Positions 1-10,500 of a DNA stretch of 27,735 nt are shown in pieces (the first letter of the stretch is position 1; the number at the start of each line of letters is the position of its first letter). The DNA is from Ministeria vibrans ATCC 50519. Taxonomy: Eukaryota; Opisthokonta; Filasterea. The stretch is from positions 1 to 27,735 of the forward strand of contig CALSCP010001726.1 of assembly GCA_943704425.1 (NCBI GenBank). Direction: 5' to 3'. The notes under the pieces are model-generated. The model saw only the letters and a list, made by a program, of their open reading frames with translations. It ran no database searches and was not told the origin of the DNA. Made by a program: the position numbers and the translations under genes.

Positions 1-51
<51 letters not shown>

Positions 52-65
52 TGTGTGTGTGTGTG
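1..65. repeat. (GA)n then (GT)n microsatellite
   Basis: The window opens inside a perfect GA dinucleotide run (to about 49) that switches directly to GT up to 65. It may continue beyond the left edge. Confidence 0.98.
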
Positions 66-1238
66 AATATGCAGTTTGTTTCACAGTTTTGCATTGGTAT
101 CATAAATGGTACGTTATTCAACAATCATAAGAACCATCTCTAACTATCACTGAATCACATGCCCAGGTTCTTGTTTTTTTTTTTTCGACGTAAGGAAAAT
201 GAAAAAAATAAGCGATATTGAGTCAACTTCCAAATGTTGGAGAGTTTCGCTCTCTTCTCTCCCTGACCCTCTGTCTGTCTGTCCCTCCCTTGATCCCTCT
301 CTTGACACCCAAATGAGTGAATATTGACCGCAGTCCGCCGGGAAGTAAGTTATTGAGATGCGTTGTGGAGACAAAACGAAATCAACCGCGTGATTTGTTG
401 GGATATATTATTATGATAAGCAACCAAGAAAATGACTTGCTTGCATAGTGCGGGCGTGTGTTCAGCAAAAAGCATTTAGCATGGACTGACGACTATTGAA
501 GTTTGATAGGAAGTAGGCGGTGATAGCAATGAACGAAGAAGGAACGTAGAAATTTTCGTCCGCCAATGCAGCGTCGTTTCGCGAACGAGAAGAAATAAAA
601 GATAAGCCAAATACGCAATATGCAAAGCCTACAGCAGTCACGCCGTAACGGGGCTAACAATGGCAATACAGCTAACAGCATGGAGAAGGGAGGGGGAGGG
701 GGAGACATGAAGGGGAACGGTGAGGGGGGAAGTGGAAAATTACCTGCGAAGTGCTTGCAAGGAAACCCCCGCTGTGTACAAGTATTGACTGATTCACTAT
801 CCAAATACCAATAGCCAGTAGCAAACGGGAGTCTCAGAGGGGAAGGAATTAAAAAAGTGACGAATAAATAAGTTTACAGTTAGGTCTCGATAATGTTTTT
901 GTCTAATAACTCTTCATTCTTGAGTTCGGCGTTTGGTACACAGTTTGACGAGAAATCCCAAGCTTTATTGATAAAATGTATATAATTTTTACACACTCTC
1001 CACGATTGAGTTGGATATATAATAAAACAGCTAACATTTCGACTGTCAATGAGACGCCATTAAGTAGTAGTACTGGAGAGCAGAAGAATGATTTTTCCGG
1101 GTTTGTAAATGATCTCAGAAGATGAGAATGATCTTGAACCGTGCTTGAACCCTTCTCAATCAAATATGTGTCACTTTGTCTTTTTGAGGGGTTTATTTGT
1201 ACAGAAGAATCAGGCTTGGGCGTTGAACCAACAACACG

Positions 1239-1239
<1 letters not shown>
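66..1239. other. Spacer without a supported gene
   Basis: I see no conserved protein motif, splice-consistent exon chain or RNA gene here. Short open frames exist on both strands, for example a 64-codon frame at 620-814 (+) rich in Gly and Asn. None resembles a known family, and the purine-rich or pyrimidine-rich composition (for example 683-732) keeps frames open by itself. The segment lies downstream of the 3' end of the E2 gene and probably holds its 3' UTR and the flank of a gene further left. Confidence 0.5.
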
Positions 1240-1284
<45 letters not shown>

Positions 1285-1339
1285 GGGAGAAACAGAGAAA
1301 AAGGAGGGAGAAGCAGAGAGAAAGGAGGGAGAAACAGAG
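1240..1339. repeat. (AG)n plus 21-bp minisatellite
   Basis: An AG run (1240-1279) leads into three near-identical copies of a roughly 21-bp purine unit with core AAAGGAGGGAGAAACAGAG. It ends 6 bp from the stop codon of the E2 gene, so it probably sits in that gene's 3' UTR, where the transcript would carry CT-rich sequence. Confidence 0.9.
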
Positions 1340-1344
1340 TGATG

Positions 1345-2834
1345 TCAGCTGAAAATAACCCCAATAGCTGTTTCTACAACCCAATTGGTCTGTTCCAGTG
1401 TATCCTTGGCCGTTTTTGCATCAATTCCCATTTCAACCAACTGTTTGATCTTCTCAGCGCGAGGATCACTTTGGTCACCTAATAAAAAATGAGAAAACAG
1501 AATAAGAAATAATAATTATTATACCGTGAGCGTATTTTTGTCTCCATTCTTTTGCGTGCGTCTGGAAGAGCGGCTGATTGTCCTTGTACTCCTGCGCAAC
1601 CACCGCATCCTATACATAGAACACAATCAGAACTCACTCAAATGTCAACTCTCTCATTCTATAATTATAATTATAATTATAAATTATTATTATTATTATT
1701 ATATATAATTATAATAATTATAATAATTATTTATAATATAATATATATATATATCAGTCTCTCTCTCTGCATCACTTTGTTTCTTTCTCCCTCCTCTCTC
1801 TCTATCAGTCTGTCTGTGTTACTTGGGGATCGTCTGGTTCTGGAGATTGCATCAGTGCTTGAATGGACAGGAGGACAGTACGCAGTGTCATTGCTGCTGC
1901 CCATTGGTCCTACAATACACCGTATTCATTTGTTTTGTCGTTTCATCTCTGTCTCTGTCTCTCTCTGTCTCTGTCTCTTGTATTTGTGGGTACTTTGAGG
2001 ATGTCAAGACAGATTGCGCCGGTGACGGAGCTGACATTGGGATGCCATATTTTAGTGCGAAACTTCACCTGAAAGGAATAATAATGTTATAGAAGAAGAC
2101 GAAGATATCTCCAAATTATTATCAACCACAGACGAAAAAACGACAATATATAATGATACAATACAAAAAAGAATTATAATTATGGTTGTGACACTATGAC
2201 ATGTTTTGAGTGATGTTGATATGTGTTGCTCAACCCACAACCACACACACACCAATCTGTACCTTGGGAGGGACAAAGGGGTAGTTTGAAGGAATGTTGA
2301 TCTCGAGCACGTACTTTCCGTCGGCGTACGGCGTTCCTTCGGGACCAGTGACCTGTAAGCAGAGAGAGAGAGAGAGAGAGTCGAACAAACCTTAGACCGA
2401 CTTTTTCTTTCTTTTTGTGCGTTTGCCGATTTGACGACAGAGTCGCGACAGAGCAAAATAGATGGAGAGGTGGGGGAAAGAGAGAGTTGTAGATGAGAGG
2501 GAGAGCGACGGCAAAAGCCTTTGAGAGTGCAGAGAAAGGAGAAGAGGAAGAAAGAAAGAAAGAAAAAAAAAACGAAATGTTCGTCCCATACCGTTCCCAC
2601 AAGATGCAAGAGATCGCCTTCATCGGGTAGCTCAAGAAGAATACCACATCCACCGAGCTACGCACAAAGGGAGGCGGAAGAAAGCGGTGGGGAGCGCAGA
2701 GAGAGGTCAGAGGAGACAGAGCGACACTCATACATTATAATTATATGATTATTATATTATACAGTCGCATCCTTGTTGGCTTCTTTGTATTCGCGCCGCA
2801 CGCGTGCGATGGCAGTGCCCGGAACGGATGCCAT
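1345..2834 (-). CDS. UBE2K: Ubiquitin-conjugating enzyme E2 with UBA domain (UBE2K/Ubc1 type)
   Basis: This is an E2 enzyme that accepts ubiquitin from E1 on a cysteine. The family (E2-25K/Ubc1) extends Lys48-linked chains. Seven exons: 2763-2834, 2592-2657, 2263-2352, 1994-2068, 1823-1909, 1525-1609, 1345-1478. They give 202 aa; human UBE2K has 200. Exon joins restore the UBC fold: [13 protein letters not shown], then [16 protein letters not shown], then YPFVPPK, then the active-site block [19 protein letters not shown]. The HPN motif is at about 85-87 and the catalytic Cys at about 96. After [19 protein letters not shown] comes a C-terminal UBA domain (about 165-202, LVEMGID). The start is the first [19 protein letters not shown]. 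The gene is divergent from CHMP3 over 125 bp. Introns are 46-239 nt; the 213-nt and 194-nt ones carry repeats shared with other loci. Family assignment is secure. Symbol follows the human orthologue. Confidence 0.95.
1660..1800. repeat. ATT/AT-rich tract and one minisatellite-like copy in E2 intron 5
   Basis: The intron at 1610-1822 holds TAATTA/ATT repeats to about 1755. These are followed by a CTCTCTCTGCATCACTTTGT-type copy (about 1758-1795) of the unit amplified at 5600-6115. Confidence 0.8.
2091..2150. repeat. Dispersed repeat copy, E2 intron 3
   Basis: A roughly 60-bp segment (AGAAGAAGACGAAGATATCT onward, ending near CGAAAAAACGACAATATA) aligns along most of its length with 4192-4249. 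It lies inside the 194-nt intron 2069-2262. Confidence 0.75.
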
Positions 2835-2959
2835 TGTATTGGAGGAATGAAAAGAATTGTGAGACAGTGAGAGCAGACTCAGAGATAGATTGATCACTGA
2901 TTAACTTTTTTCTTTGACGTTTGAACCCACTCACATAATCACATTTATTTCATATTGAC
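2835..2959. promoter_or_regulatory. Putative bidirectional promoter, E2 / CHMP3
   Basis: Only 125 bp separates the two divergent start codons, so both promoters and 5' UTRs must fit here or overlap the genes. I see no clear TATA box or known element. The call rests on gene arrangement alone. Confidence 0.5.
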
Positions 2960-3161
2960 ATGGGGCTGTTTGGACACACCCCCACGCCCCAGGAGCAAGT
3001 GCGCGAATGGCGTCTGAAGATGAAGCACGAAGAGAGAACTCTCGACCGACAAATCCGCAGCATTGAACGAGAGGAGGCCAAGGTCAAGGCGTCGGTCAAG
3101 GACGCCGCCAAGAAGGGCGACCACGTAAGAAGACGTGCGCGCGCCTCCGTCTTGTGAGGGA

Positions 3162-3246
<85 letters not shown>

Positions 3247-4031
3247 ATAAATTTTTTTTCGTCCATTTACTGCTGGAACTCCTGCTGTGCGGATATGTGG
3301 CAGTGGCAGCGGACTGACACGCGTGTGTGCCGTGCAGGATGTCGCTAAGATCCTGTGTAAGGAGCTGGTGCGGTCGCGCAAGGCAGTCAACAAACTGCAC
3401 GCAAGCAAGGCGCAGCTCAACTCGGTGGTGATGAGCATGCAGCAGCAGATGTGTAAGGGGCACACACACATATATATACACACACATACAAAAAAAAACG
3501 AACAACAAAAAAAAAAGCAACTCAACCAATCTCTCTCTCTCTGTTTTTGTGTGTTTGTGCAGCTACTGCCAAAATTGCTGGAGCACTCTCGGCGAGCACA
3601 CAGGTGATGCAAGGGATGAATGCTCTTGTACGAGTACCCGAAGTCAGTGCTACGATGCAGGCGTTGTCGCGGGAAATGATGAAAGCGGGTCTTATTGAAG
3701 AGATGCTGGTGCGAACTTGGCGGCAAAAGACTCAAATGGGACGCTTAACGTGTGGTTTAGGAGGATACAATGGCAATGGATGACGACGACGAGTTGGAAG
3801 AGGAGGCAGAGGGTGAAGTCAATGCCATTCTTCACGAAGTCACCAAAGGTACATCATATGCAAGAGGGGAAGAGCTTCCTCATGATTAAAAATGTAGGGT
3901 TGTTGGGACAAGCGACTGTTGTTACGGATGCGCTTCCAAGCCAGGCTGAGCCAGCAGCACCCGAAGAAGACCAAGTGGCGGATGCTGAAGTGGAGGATAT
4001 GATGAGCAGACTCGAGACGCTCCGCAGTTGA
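2960..4031 (+). CDS. CHMP3: ESCRT-III subunit CHMP3/Vps24
   Basis: CHMP3/Vps24 co-polymerises with CHMP2 and CHMP4 on endosomal membranes for multivesicular-body formation and membrane scission. Five exons: 2960-3124, 3338-3452, 3563-3708, 3761-3848, 3898-4031. They give 215 aa, against about 220 for the family. The N terminus MGLFGHTPTP and the basic helix (DRQIRSIEREEAKVKASVKD) are diagnostic. The core continues with LVRSRKAVNKLHASKAQLNS, QGMNALVRVPEVSATMQALS and REMMKAGLIEEMLEDTMAMD. An acidic linker and a C-terminal helix with MSRLETLRS follow; this matches the MIM1 motif that binds the Vps4 MIT domain. Intron 1 holds a 76-nt A run; introns 3 and 4 are only 52 and 49 nt. The split codons at 3452/3563 and 3848/3898 restore Ser and Gly. 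Very secure. Confidence 0.96.
3170..3245. repeat. Uninterrupted poly(A), 76 nt, in CHMP3 intron 1
   Basis: A pure A homopolymer within the intron 3125-3337. Its true length may differ in the genome because such runs are error-prone in sequencing. Confidence 0.95.
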
Positions 4032-4517
4032 ATCCAATCTGTCTTTTTTTTTAATATACTCCTCACTGTAAGTACGTAAGTGAAATTTAACTTCTCAATG
4101 CCATTGACAGTATTCGACACCCATTGTATGATATTTTTATTGAATTCCGGATCGATAGATACATATATATATATTGTCCAACACAAATGTAGTAGAAGAA
4201 GAAGACATTTCCAATTTACTATCAATCACAAACGAAAAACGACAACACAAACAGGTCAGAACCAGTTTCTAAGCCACACAAATGTACTAGAAGAAGAAGA
4301 CATAAATGTACTATTAATTTTAATTTCGGTAGTGAACTTGTCGGTCTCACTCTTTCGTCCAATTGTCTGATTGATTGCGTCACATCAAATGATCAAAAAG
4401 TAAAATCACTTTATTCACTGGTTCAGTAGGCTCCTCTCTCCAAGTCTACATCCCCACCCTTCGTCCTTACCACTGCGCTTTATATACTATTTTTTTTCTT
4501 CTTTTTTTTCCTTTTCG
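4032..4517. repeat. Spacer with two copies of a 27-bp direct repeat
   Basis: The spacer between CHMP3 and the F-box gene carries two copies (4182-4208 and 4277-4303) of a 27-bp unit starting CACAAATGTA and ending GAAGAAGAAGACAT, with one mismatch. The longer segment 4192-4249 matches the repeat copy at 2091-2150. No coding sequence is recognised. The pyrimidine-rich tract at about 4492-4516 directly precedes the F-box ATG. Confidence 0.75.
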
Positions 4518-6642
4518 ATGAATCATTTCAATCGTCTGCCCGACTCGCTGCTTGTCGAGATTCTCGCGCTCACGTGTACGGAGGACCTGCCAGCCGTCAT
4601 TGCGGCGTGCAAGCGATTCCACAGACTCCGCGATGAGTTCGTTCCGCAAACCATGTTACGTTCGCTCGAGCAGCATCGCTTCCGTTCGTCGGCCCTGCCG
4701 CGCGTCATGGACCTTCACCGACGCTTCTTCTCCAACCAAGACTACACACGTATCCTCATGCTTATCCTGCAGCGCAACAGCTGTCCCACGACGGCCGTGC
4801 GGCTGCTCCAGGCGAGTGTCTGTCTGCTGGGCGGCTCGCCATGGAAGTCTCACGCCGGTTCGGTCGACCCAGAGGCGCGTGAGATCCTGGGGCCGCGCCT
4901 CTTCCTCGACGCCGACCTGGTGGACGACGCGCAGTCGACCGGCGAGAAGACGAACACGGACACGCAGGACGACGAAGGACAGGAGGAGGAAGAAGAAGAG
5001 GAGGAGGAGCAGCACGCCGCGCAAGACGGCGACCACCATGATCTTGCGGACGATGACTTTGACCAAGACGACGACGACTTCTTTGATGTCGATGACGAGT
5101 TCTTCGATGATGATGGTCTTGACGTTATCATGGACGACGACGAGGACGAGGAGGATGAGGAGGACGACGACGTCGAGGGCCAAGCAAACCGTCCCGTTGT
5201 GTTCCACACGCTGTTCAAACGCGATCCCAAGAAGCGAATGAACTTTCCAGGTCTCTTCAGTCTGCTTCGTCGCAAGACCACTTCAAAGCAGATTCTTGCC
5301 GGAAAGGAGGTAAAGTCGTATCTAAAAACAAAACCTACAGGGCAAAAAAAAGAACACAAATGAAATGCTATTGACTCGTGCGGTTTGTGCATTAACTTTA
5401 TTGTTCATTTTTTATTTTATAGGTGGCACTGGGAGTATTGTGGTGCACTGCTCTGAACGAAGAAGACCGAGCGCAGATTGAGCGGTGTGGTGGACATGCG
5501 TACATTGTCGATGTACTTCGTGACCCACGCGCCTCGAGCAGTACAATGGAGGTAGACAATCCTATTGACATGCAACTCACATCTCTTTATCTCTGTTCTC
5601 TCTCTCTATCACTTTACTCTTTATCTCTGTTCTCTCTCTCTATCACTTTGTTTCTTTCTCCTTTCCATCACTTTGTTTCTTTCTCCTCTCTCTATCACTT
5701 TGTTTCTTTCTCCTTTCCATCACTTTGTTTCTTTCTCCTCTCTCTCTATCACTTTGTTTCTTTCTCCTCTCTCTCTATCACTTTGTTTCTTTCTCCCCTC
5801 TCTATCACTTTGTTTCTTTCTTCTCTCTGTATCACTTTGTTTCTTTCTTCTTCTCTCTCTATCACTTTGTTTCTTTCTTCTTCTCTCTCTATCACTTTGT
5901 TTCTTTCTCCTCTCTCTCTATCACTTTGTTTCTTTCTCCTCTCTCTATCACTTTGTTTCTTTCTCCTCTCTCTATCACTTTGTTTCTTTCTCCCTCCTCT
6001 CTCTCCCTCTCGCTCTCTCTGTTCACCTCTTTACTTTGTTTCTTTCTCCCTCCTCTCTCTCCCTCTCGCTCTCTCTGTTCACCTCTTTACTTTGTTTCTT
6101 TCTCTATTCTTTCTCCCTTCTCGCATTTTCATGGCTTACGTTGGTTGTTTTACTAGGTTGTTGCGTCGGCTATGGTCAACTTGGCGCTGAGTGATGAACC
6201 GTCGCGTTTGCTGGAGAAGCTCGGCTGTGTTGAGTTGTTGGTGGATTTGCTGCGGAATGGCACGCGATTGGCGCAAGAAAAGTGTGCAGTGGCGCTTGGG
6301 AATATGGGACAGGTAGAGAGTATTGCGTGTCGACTAGCGACGCCGGAGACGCTAGCTTTGTTACGGCACCGCATTGAGTATGGGCAGACCAAGCTGATTG
6401 TGGAAGAGTCAATTTGCACCCTGTGGAACGTTGTGTACTGCAACACACTTGCCGAAAAGGTCGCCCAGGCAGGCTTCCTGCCACTGCTTGTTAAGATGCT
6501 GGGCAAGTCTGACGATGAAGTGACTCTGTCCACGCGCGAGGCTGCCGCAGCTGCTCTCTGCAACTACGCCTGCACTGTGCACGATATGAACCCTCTCATT
6601 CAGGTCAGCCTACTAAATACTTGTTGCTTTGGTTTGTTTTTA

Positions 6643-6686
<44 letters not shown>

Positions 6687-7351
6687 TAAGAATGTGCGCA
6701 TGTATACCAACCTTGTGTAACTTCTCTGCATTTTGCATGTATATCAACCTTGTGCTGACTTCTCTGCATTTTTAGTTGGGAGCATGTGAAGCACTGTGCG
6801 AGTGCATCTTGGACGCCGCACACAACGACTTTTACATTGTGGCACAGGGCGAGAATCCTCTGCCCGCGACGTACAAGGCGTACCAGGATGGCTTTGACTA
6901 TGTCGAGGCCAAGTCTGCTCTCGGCGGAAAGGTCTACTTGCAGAAAGGTACGGTAGAAAAGAGATTGATTGCGTGCTTATTACTTTGTATTATTTTTTCA
7001 GGCGGCGAAGTGATCGATAGGGTATTGGGCACCATTGAGAATCTTTTGCGAGTCCAGGCACACAGTCTACACACATTTTATAATCGCTATCCGGACGTGT
7101 TCCGCGCCCTGAGCAGTATTCTGAATGAGCCTCGCTTACCACTACAGTTGATTGAGCGCACCTGCCGTCTCGTTTGCTGGTTTCTGAATGTGGTGCGTGC
7201 ACGACAGAACGAGCACTTGAAGACTGTTTTGTTGCCCGTGGCCCGTCAGCTCACCCAAACGGTCAAGTCGCCCATTGTGGGGCAGATGATGAGTGGACTC
7301 GAACGCACTGTGAATGGAAATGTTCCCTTTCCGACTTACTTGCGCGAGTGA
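4518..7351 (+). CDS. F-box and armadillo-repeat protein with acidic insert
   Basis: Five exons: 4518-5309, 5423-5551, 6157-6603, 6776-6947, 7002-7351. They encode 629 aa. The start is MNHFNRLPDSLLVEILAL, an F-box-like motif (about residues 7-40, ending AACKRFHRLRDEF); F-boxes usually bind Skp1 in SCF ubiquitin ligases. Residues about 155-227 are almost all Asp/Glu. After about 265 come helical armadillo-like repeats: AQIERCGGHAYIVDVLRD, LEKLGCVELLVDLLRNGT, VEESICTLWNVVYCNTLAEK, AGFLPLLVKML and LGACEALCECILDAA. ARM repeats are protein-binding superhelices. The role is probably substrate recruitment (inference). F-box/ARM pairs exist in plant ARABIDILLO and amoebal aardvark, but I cannot claim orthology; an importin-alpha-like ARM protein is the alternative. 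Intron 2 is 605 nt of minisatellite. The gene converges on FANCA. Confidence 0.8.
5575..6115 (+). repeat. Pyrimidine minisatellite filling F-box gene intron 2
   Basis: About 13 copies of a 24-29 bp unit, core ATCACTTTGTTTCTTTCTCC plus a variable CTCTCTCT spacer. It ends with two copies of a longer unit of about 57 bp that share TACTTTGTTTCTTTCTCCCT. It occupies nearly all of the intron 5552-6156. The strand is C/T only apart from the ATCACTTTG core, so it lacks stop codons over long stretches in more than one frame. Confidence 0.95.
6645..6683 (+). repeat. (TG)n in F-box gene intron 3
   Basis: A pure TG run of about 39 nt, just downstream of the donor site at 6604. Confidence 0.95.
6698..6772 (+). 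repeat. Tandem 37/38-bp duplication at an acceptor site
   Basis: Copy 1 (6698-6734) and copy 2 (6735-6772) share GCATGTATAYCAACCTTGTG then ACTTCTCTGCATTTT. Only copy 2 runs into the TTAG acceptor at 6775. Confidence 0.9.
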
Positions 7352-7565
7352 ACCCCCAAAAGAGCTTGAGAGTGTTTGGTTGTTTGAACAAGAAAAAAAA
7401 GAGAGGCAAGAGAAAGCGAGAGAGGGAAAATTTAATCTGTAGTGGGGGGGTTTGTTTATATGTCAAGTTTGTTTGTTTTTTACTTCGACGAAAAGAATAA
7501 AAACGATAATAATTATTATTATAATTGATTCATTTCTTTTCGCACATCGTCTTTTGTAATGTGTA

Positions 7566-10500
7566 TTACAAATGCTGAAAGAGACCGAATGAGACGGGAC
7601 ACTTTGTGGAAAGAGATTGCTTGACAAAATTGTGCGCTTTTGTGAGGAGGGAAAGGAGAGAGCGTGGGGGAGCATCGGGGCACGCGTGAAGACGAGCCAG
7701 GAGGGGAGTAAAAACCGAGTGGCTGTCAAGGTGATCGTGGAAGGCAAGAAGACGACTGTACAGATGCACAAGTGCGGTGAGAGTGGGCTCGTCGCGGGAG
7801 AGGGGAAGCGATTTTGGTGCAGCGTGGGTGAGAACGGAGAAAATAAGGAGGGGGGGAAGGGCGTCGTTGTTGTCGTTGCTGTTGTTGTTGTCGTCGTTGC
7901 TGTCGCTGTTGTGTAAGGTGAAAACAATTTGAGAGGGAAACTGCTCGATGAGGGAGCGAGTCATTTGCAATGTAGCATTGTTGGTGTCAAGGGGCATTGT
8001 GGATGATGCCGAGACTTGAAGGGCCAGCTGGTGACGAAGAGAAGCACAGAGCTGTTGAAACACAATGCCAATGAGCGATGGAGTGGACGAGTGGACGCGA
8101 GTCAAGTAGCGATGGAACATGGTGAGGGCCTGGCTCGGATGACATACGGACGCCATGGAGAGCTGATGCTCGAGCACACTCGACACAAGACGCACCACAA
8201 GAGAGGGATTGTCACGCCATACACGCGGCACAGCGATAAAAGCCTCTTCAAGACGTCGCTGGTGCGCCAACTGGTCCAAGGCGTGTCCAGCGTAATCTAG
8301 TGTGACCTCGGCAAAGCAACGAGCCGTTCGCAGAAAATGATCCTGGCCAAGATGATTGCCATACAGGGGCACGGCGACAACGAGAGCACACAAGAGGGTC
8401 TCATGCTCCTTCAAAATGCGCTCAAGCTGTGTCGGCGAGCAAGGCATTTCACGCATCAGACGAAACACAAGGCCAACCATTTCGAGAGAGGGCACAGCCG
8501 TCGAACAGTCTCGCATCAAATGATCCACAAGGAAATGCACCATTTCTCCGCCAATCGTCGTCGAGTTCTCCGGCTCCTCCAATGCGCGACCCTGTCTTCT
8601 CGCTCTGTCGTACGGCGCACGCATGCCAATGGGCAGAAGAAGAACAAGTTGGAGCAAGTAGGTGGCGTCAACACGCGGCGAAATAAACAGATCAAGATCG
8701 ACAATGCCAGAAGGTGTGGAGGCAGGTTCAGAGAGGGCCGCGGTGCCATCGGAGGGCTGTTGTGAAATACGACTCAGTTGGAATTCGAAGAGAGCAAAAA
8801 GAACACTGCCACGTTCGTTCGAACGTAACGAGAGTGCGCGCAGGAGAGCACGCGAGACGGATTGACGGCCTTGCAAGGCGACTGCGTCATTGAGGTACTC
8901 AAATATGTAGACTGCGCGCGTGCCCGAGTCCAATGAGTCCTCCGACACGTTTACCGACAGCTCTCGATTCAACCATGTAAGAAGTGAAATTTGAGAGGGA
9001 CGATGACGATGGCGACAACGCCGACGGCGTCGAGAACAGTCCTGGCCGTATTGGCCAGATCTGAGGGGATCATCCTCTTCCTCCTCATCAGAGCTACCAT
9101 CAGCGCCGTTCGAGAAGACACTCTCTTCTCCCTGTTGAGGCTTTTGAATCGGTTGGGCGGGTTCCATGTCGGCGGCCACGGCGAGAATGGAGGTGGCGCG
9201 ATGGGCAAGGCGACAACAGTCTTGGTCGACGGACCAGACTAGGCGTTTGGCAAGCCAGGCAAAAGTGGCACTGACACAGGAGGGCAGGAGCGCAACTTGC
9301 TGGCGTGGCGGAACAGATTGTGCTGAGTGAGGCAACGACGACGACGACGACGACGACGACAACGACGCAGACAGAGAGGCAATGGTGGCACTCGATTGGA
9401 GCGTTTCAATCCACGTCAGGAGAAAACGTAAGGTCCACAGTTGCTCGGACAGCGTGGCCAGGGGGAGGAGACGCGAGACACGCTCGGTGAGTGTGTCGTT
9501 ATTCAAGTGGACAAATAGACAGGTGGCCGGCTCGAGGAGCTCTCGGTGGAGTTCGAGCGGTGTGCTGACAAGCAAGACAAGATGTTTACGGAGTGCCTCG
9601 GTGAACGCATCAGGAAGTGTGTTCAAGTGCTCAAGCAAGAGGGAGAGGGGTGTGTGGGGATGGAGGTGGTGGAGAGCTGAGAAGAAGCGAAGGAGAGCAT
9701 TGAGGGCGGGAGGGGCGGGAAAGACGTCGCCAAGGGACGCCTGGTAGAGCTGAAGGCACGAGTGGGCACGTTCAATGCACGAGAATACAATCTTCTTGTG
9801 TTGCAAGTGGTGTTGATGAATTTCGCTGCTGCTGCCGCCGCCGGAATGAGGAGCGGCCTTTTCGAGTTCCTCCTGCAGGTCTGCCAGACGACCGCACACT
9901 CCCAACAGAGTATTTGCGTGACTCGGCCGAGCAGTGGTGGTGGTCGATGATGTAGTAGCTGTAAGGCTTGTTGCTTTCGTTGTTGTGAGAGGGTTTCTTG
10001 AAGGGGACGTGGACGTATCGGTGGATTGGAGGTGAGCAGCATAGGAGGTCATGAGGGATGGAGGGATCTTTCCGGCAAGATCGAGAGTGCGCACAAGACG
10101 TTTTTGCTGCTCCAAAAGCGTGTGCTGTTGGTCGTGGTCGTCGGCAACAAGAGGATGAAAGAGAAGAGCGGGGAGAAACTCGCGAAGGAAAAAGGGTTTT
10201 CGAAAGAGACTCCATTGGAGAAGGTAAACTGGCAAACGCGTCTGGTTGTTGGACAGGCCAAAATCATGCACGGCACGAGAGGCAGCCTGAAGGCCTTCAT
10301 TTGTAGTAGCGGAGACACTATTGACAATTTTGCTCTTGCCCTTGTGATTGATGTTGTTGTTGTTGTTGTTGTTGTTAAGGGTGGCTAAGTCGATGACTTT
10401 GGTGTGAGACACGGCGACAATGTCGTCAAGTCGCGTGGCAATGAGGTCGAGCAGGTCGGAGACGGAGGGGCGTTGGAGACGGTGTTGCTTAAGAAGACGA

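Noticed and set aside
620-814. 64-codon plus-strand frame with Gly/Asn-rich product
   Set aside because: No homology, splice support or conserved context; composition of a purine-rich stretch explains it.
5423-6190. A 255-codon open frame through F-box exon 2 and the minisatellite
   Set aside because: Stops are missing because the repeat is pyrimidine-only. The frame continues past a good donor at 5552, and homology resumes at 6157 in another frame.
7617-10388. Several plus-strand frames of 60-140 codons opposite FANCA
   Set aside because: They are antisense shadows of a long GC-biased gene, without family motifs.
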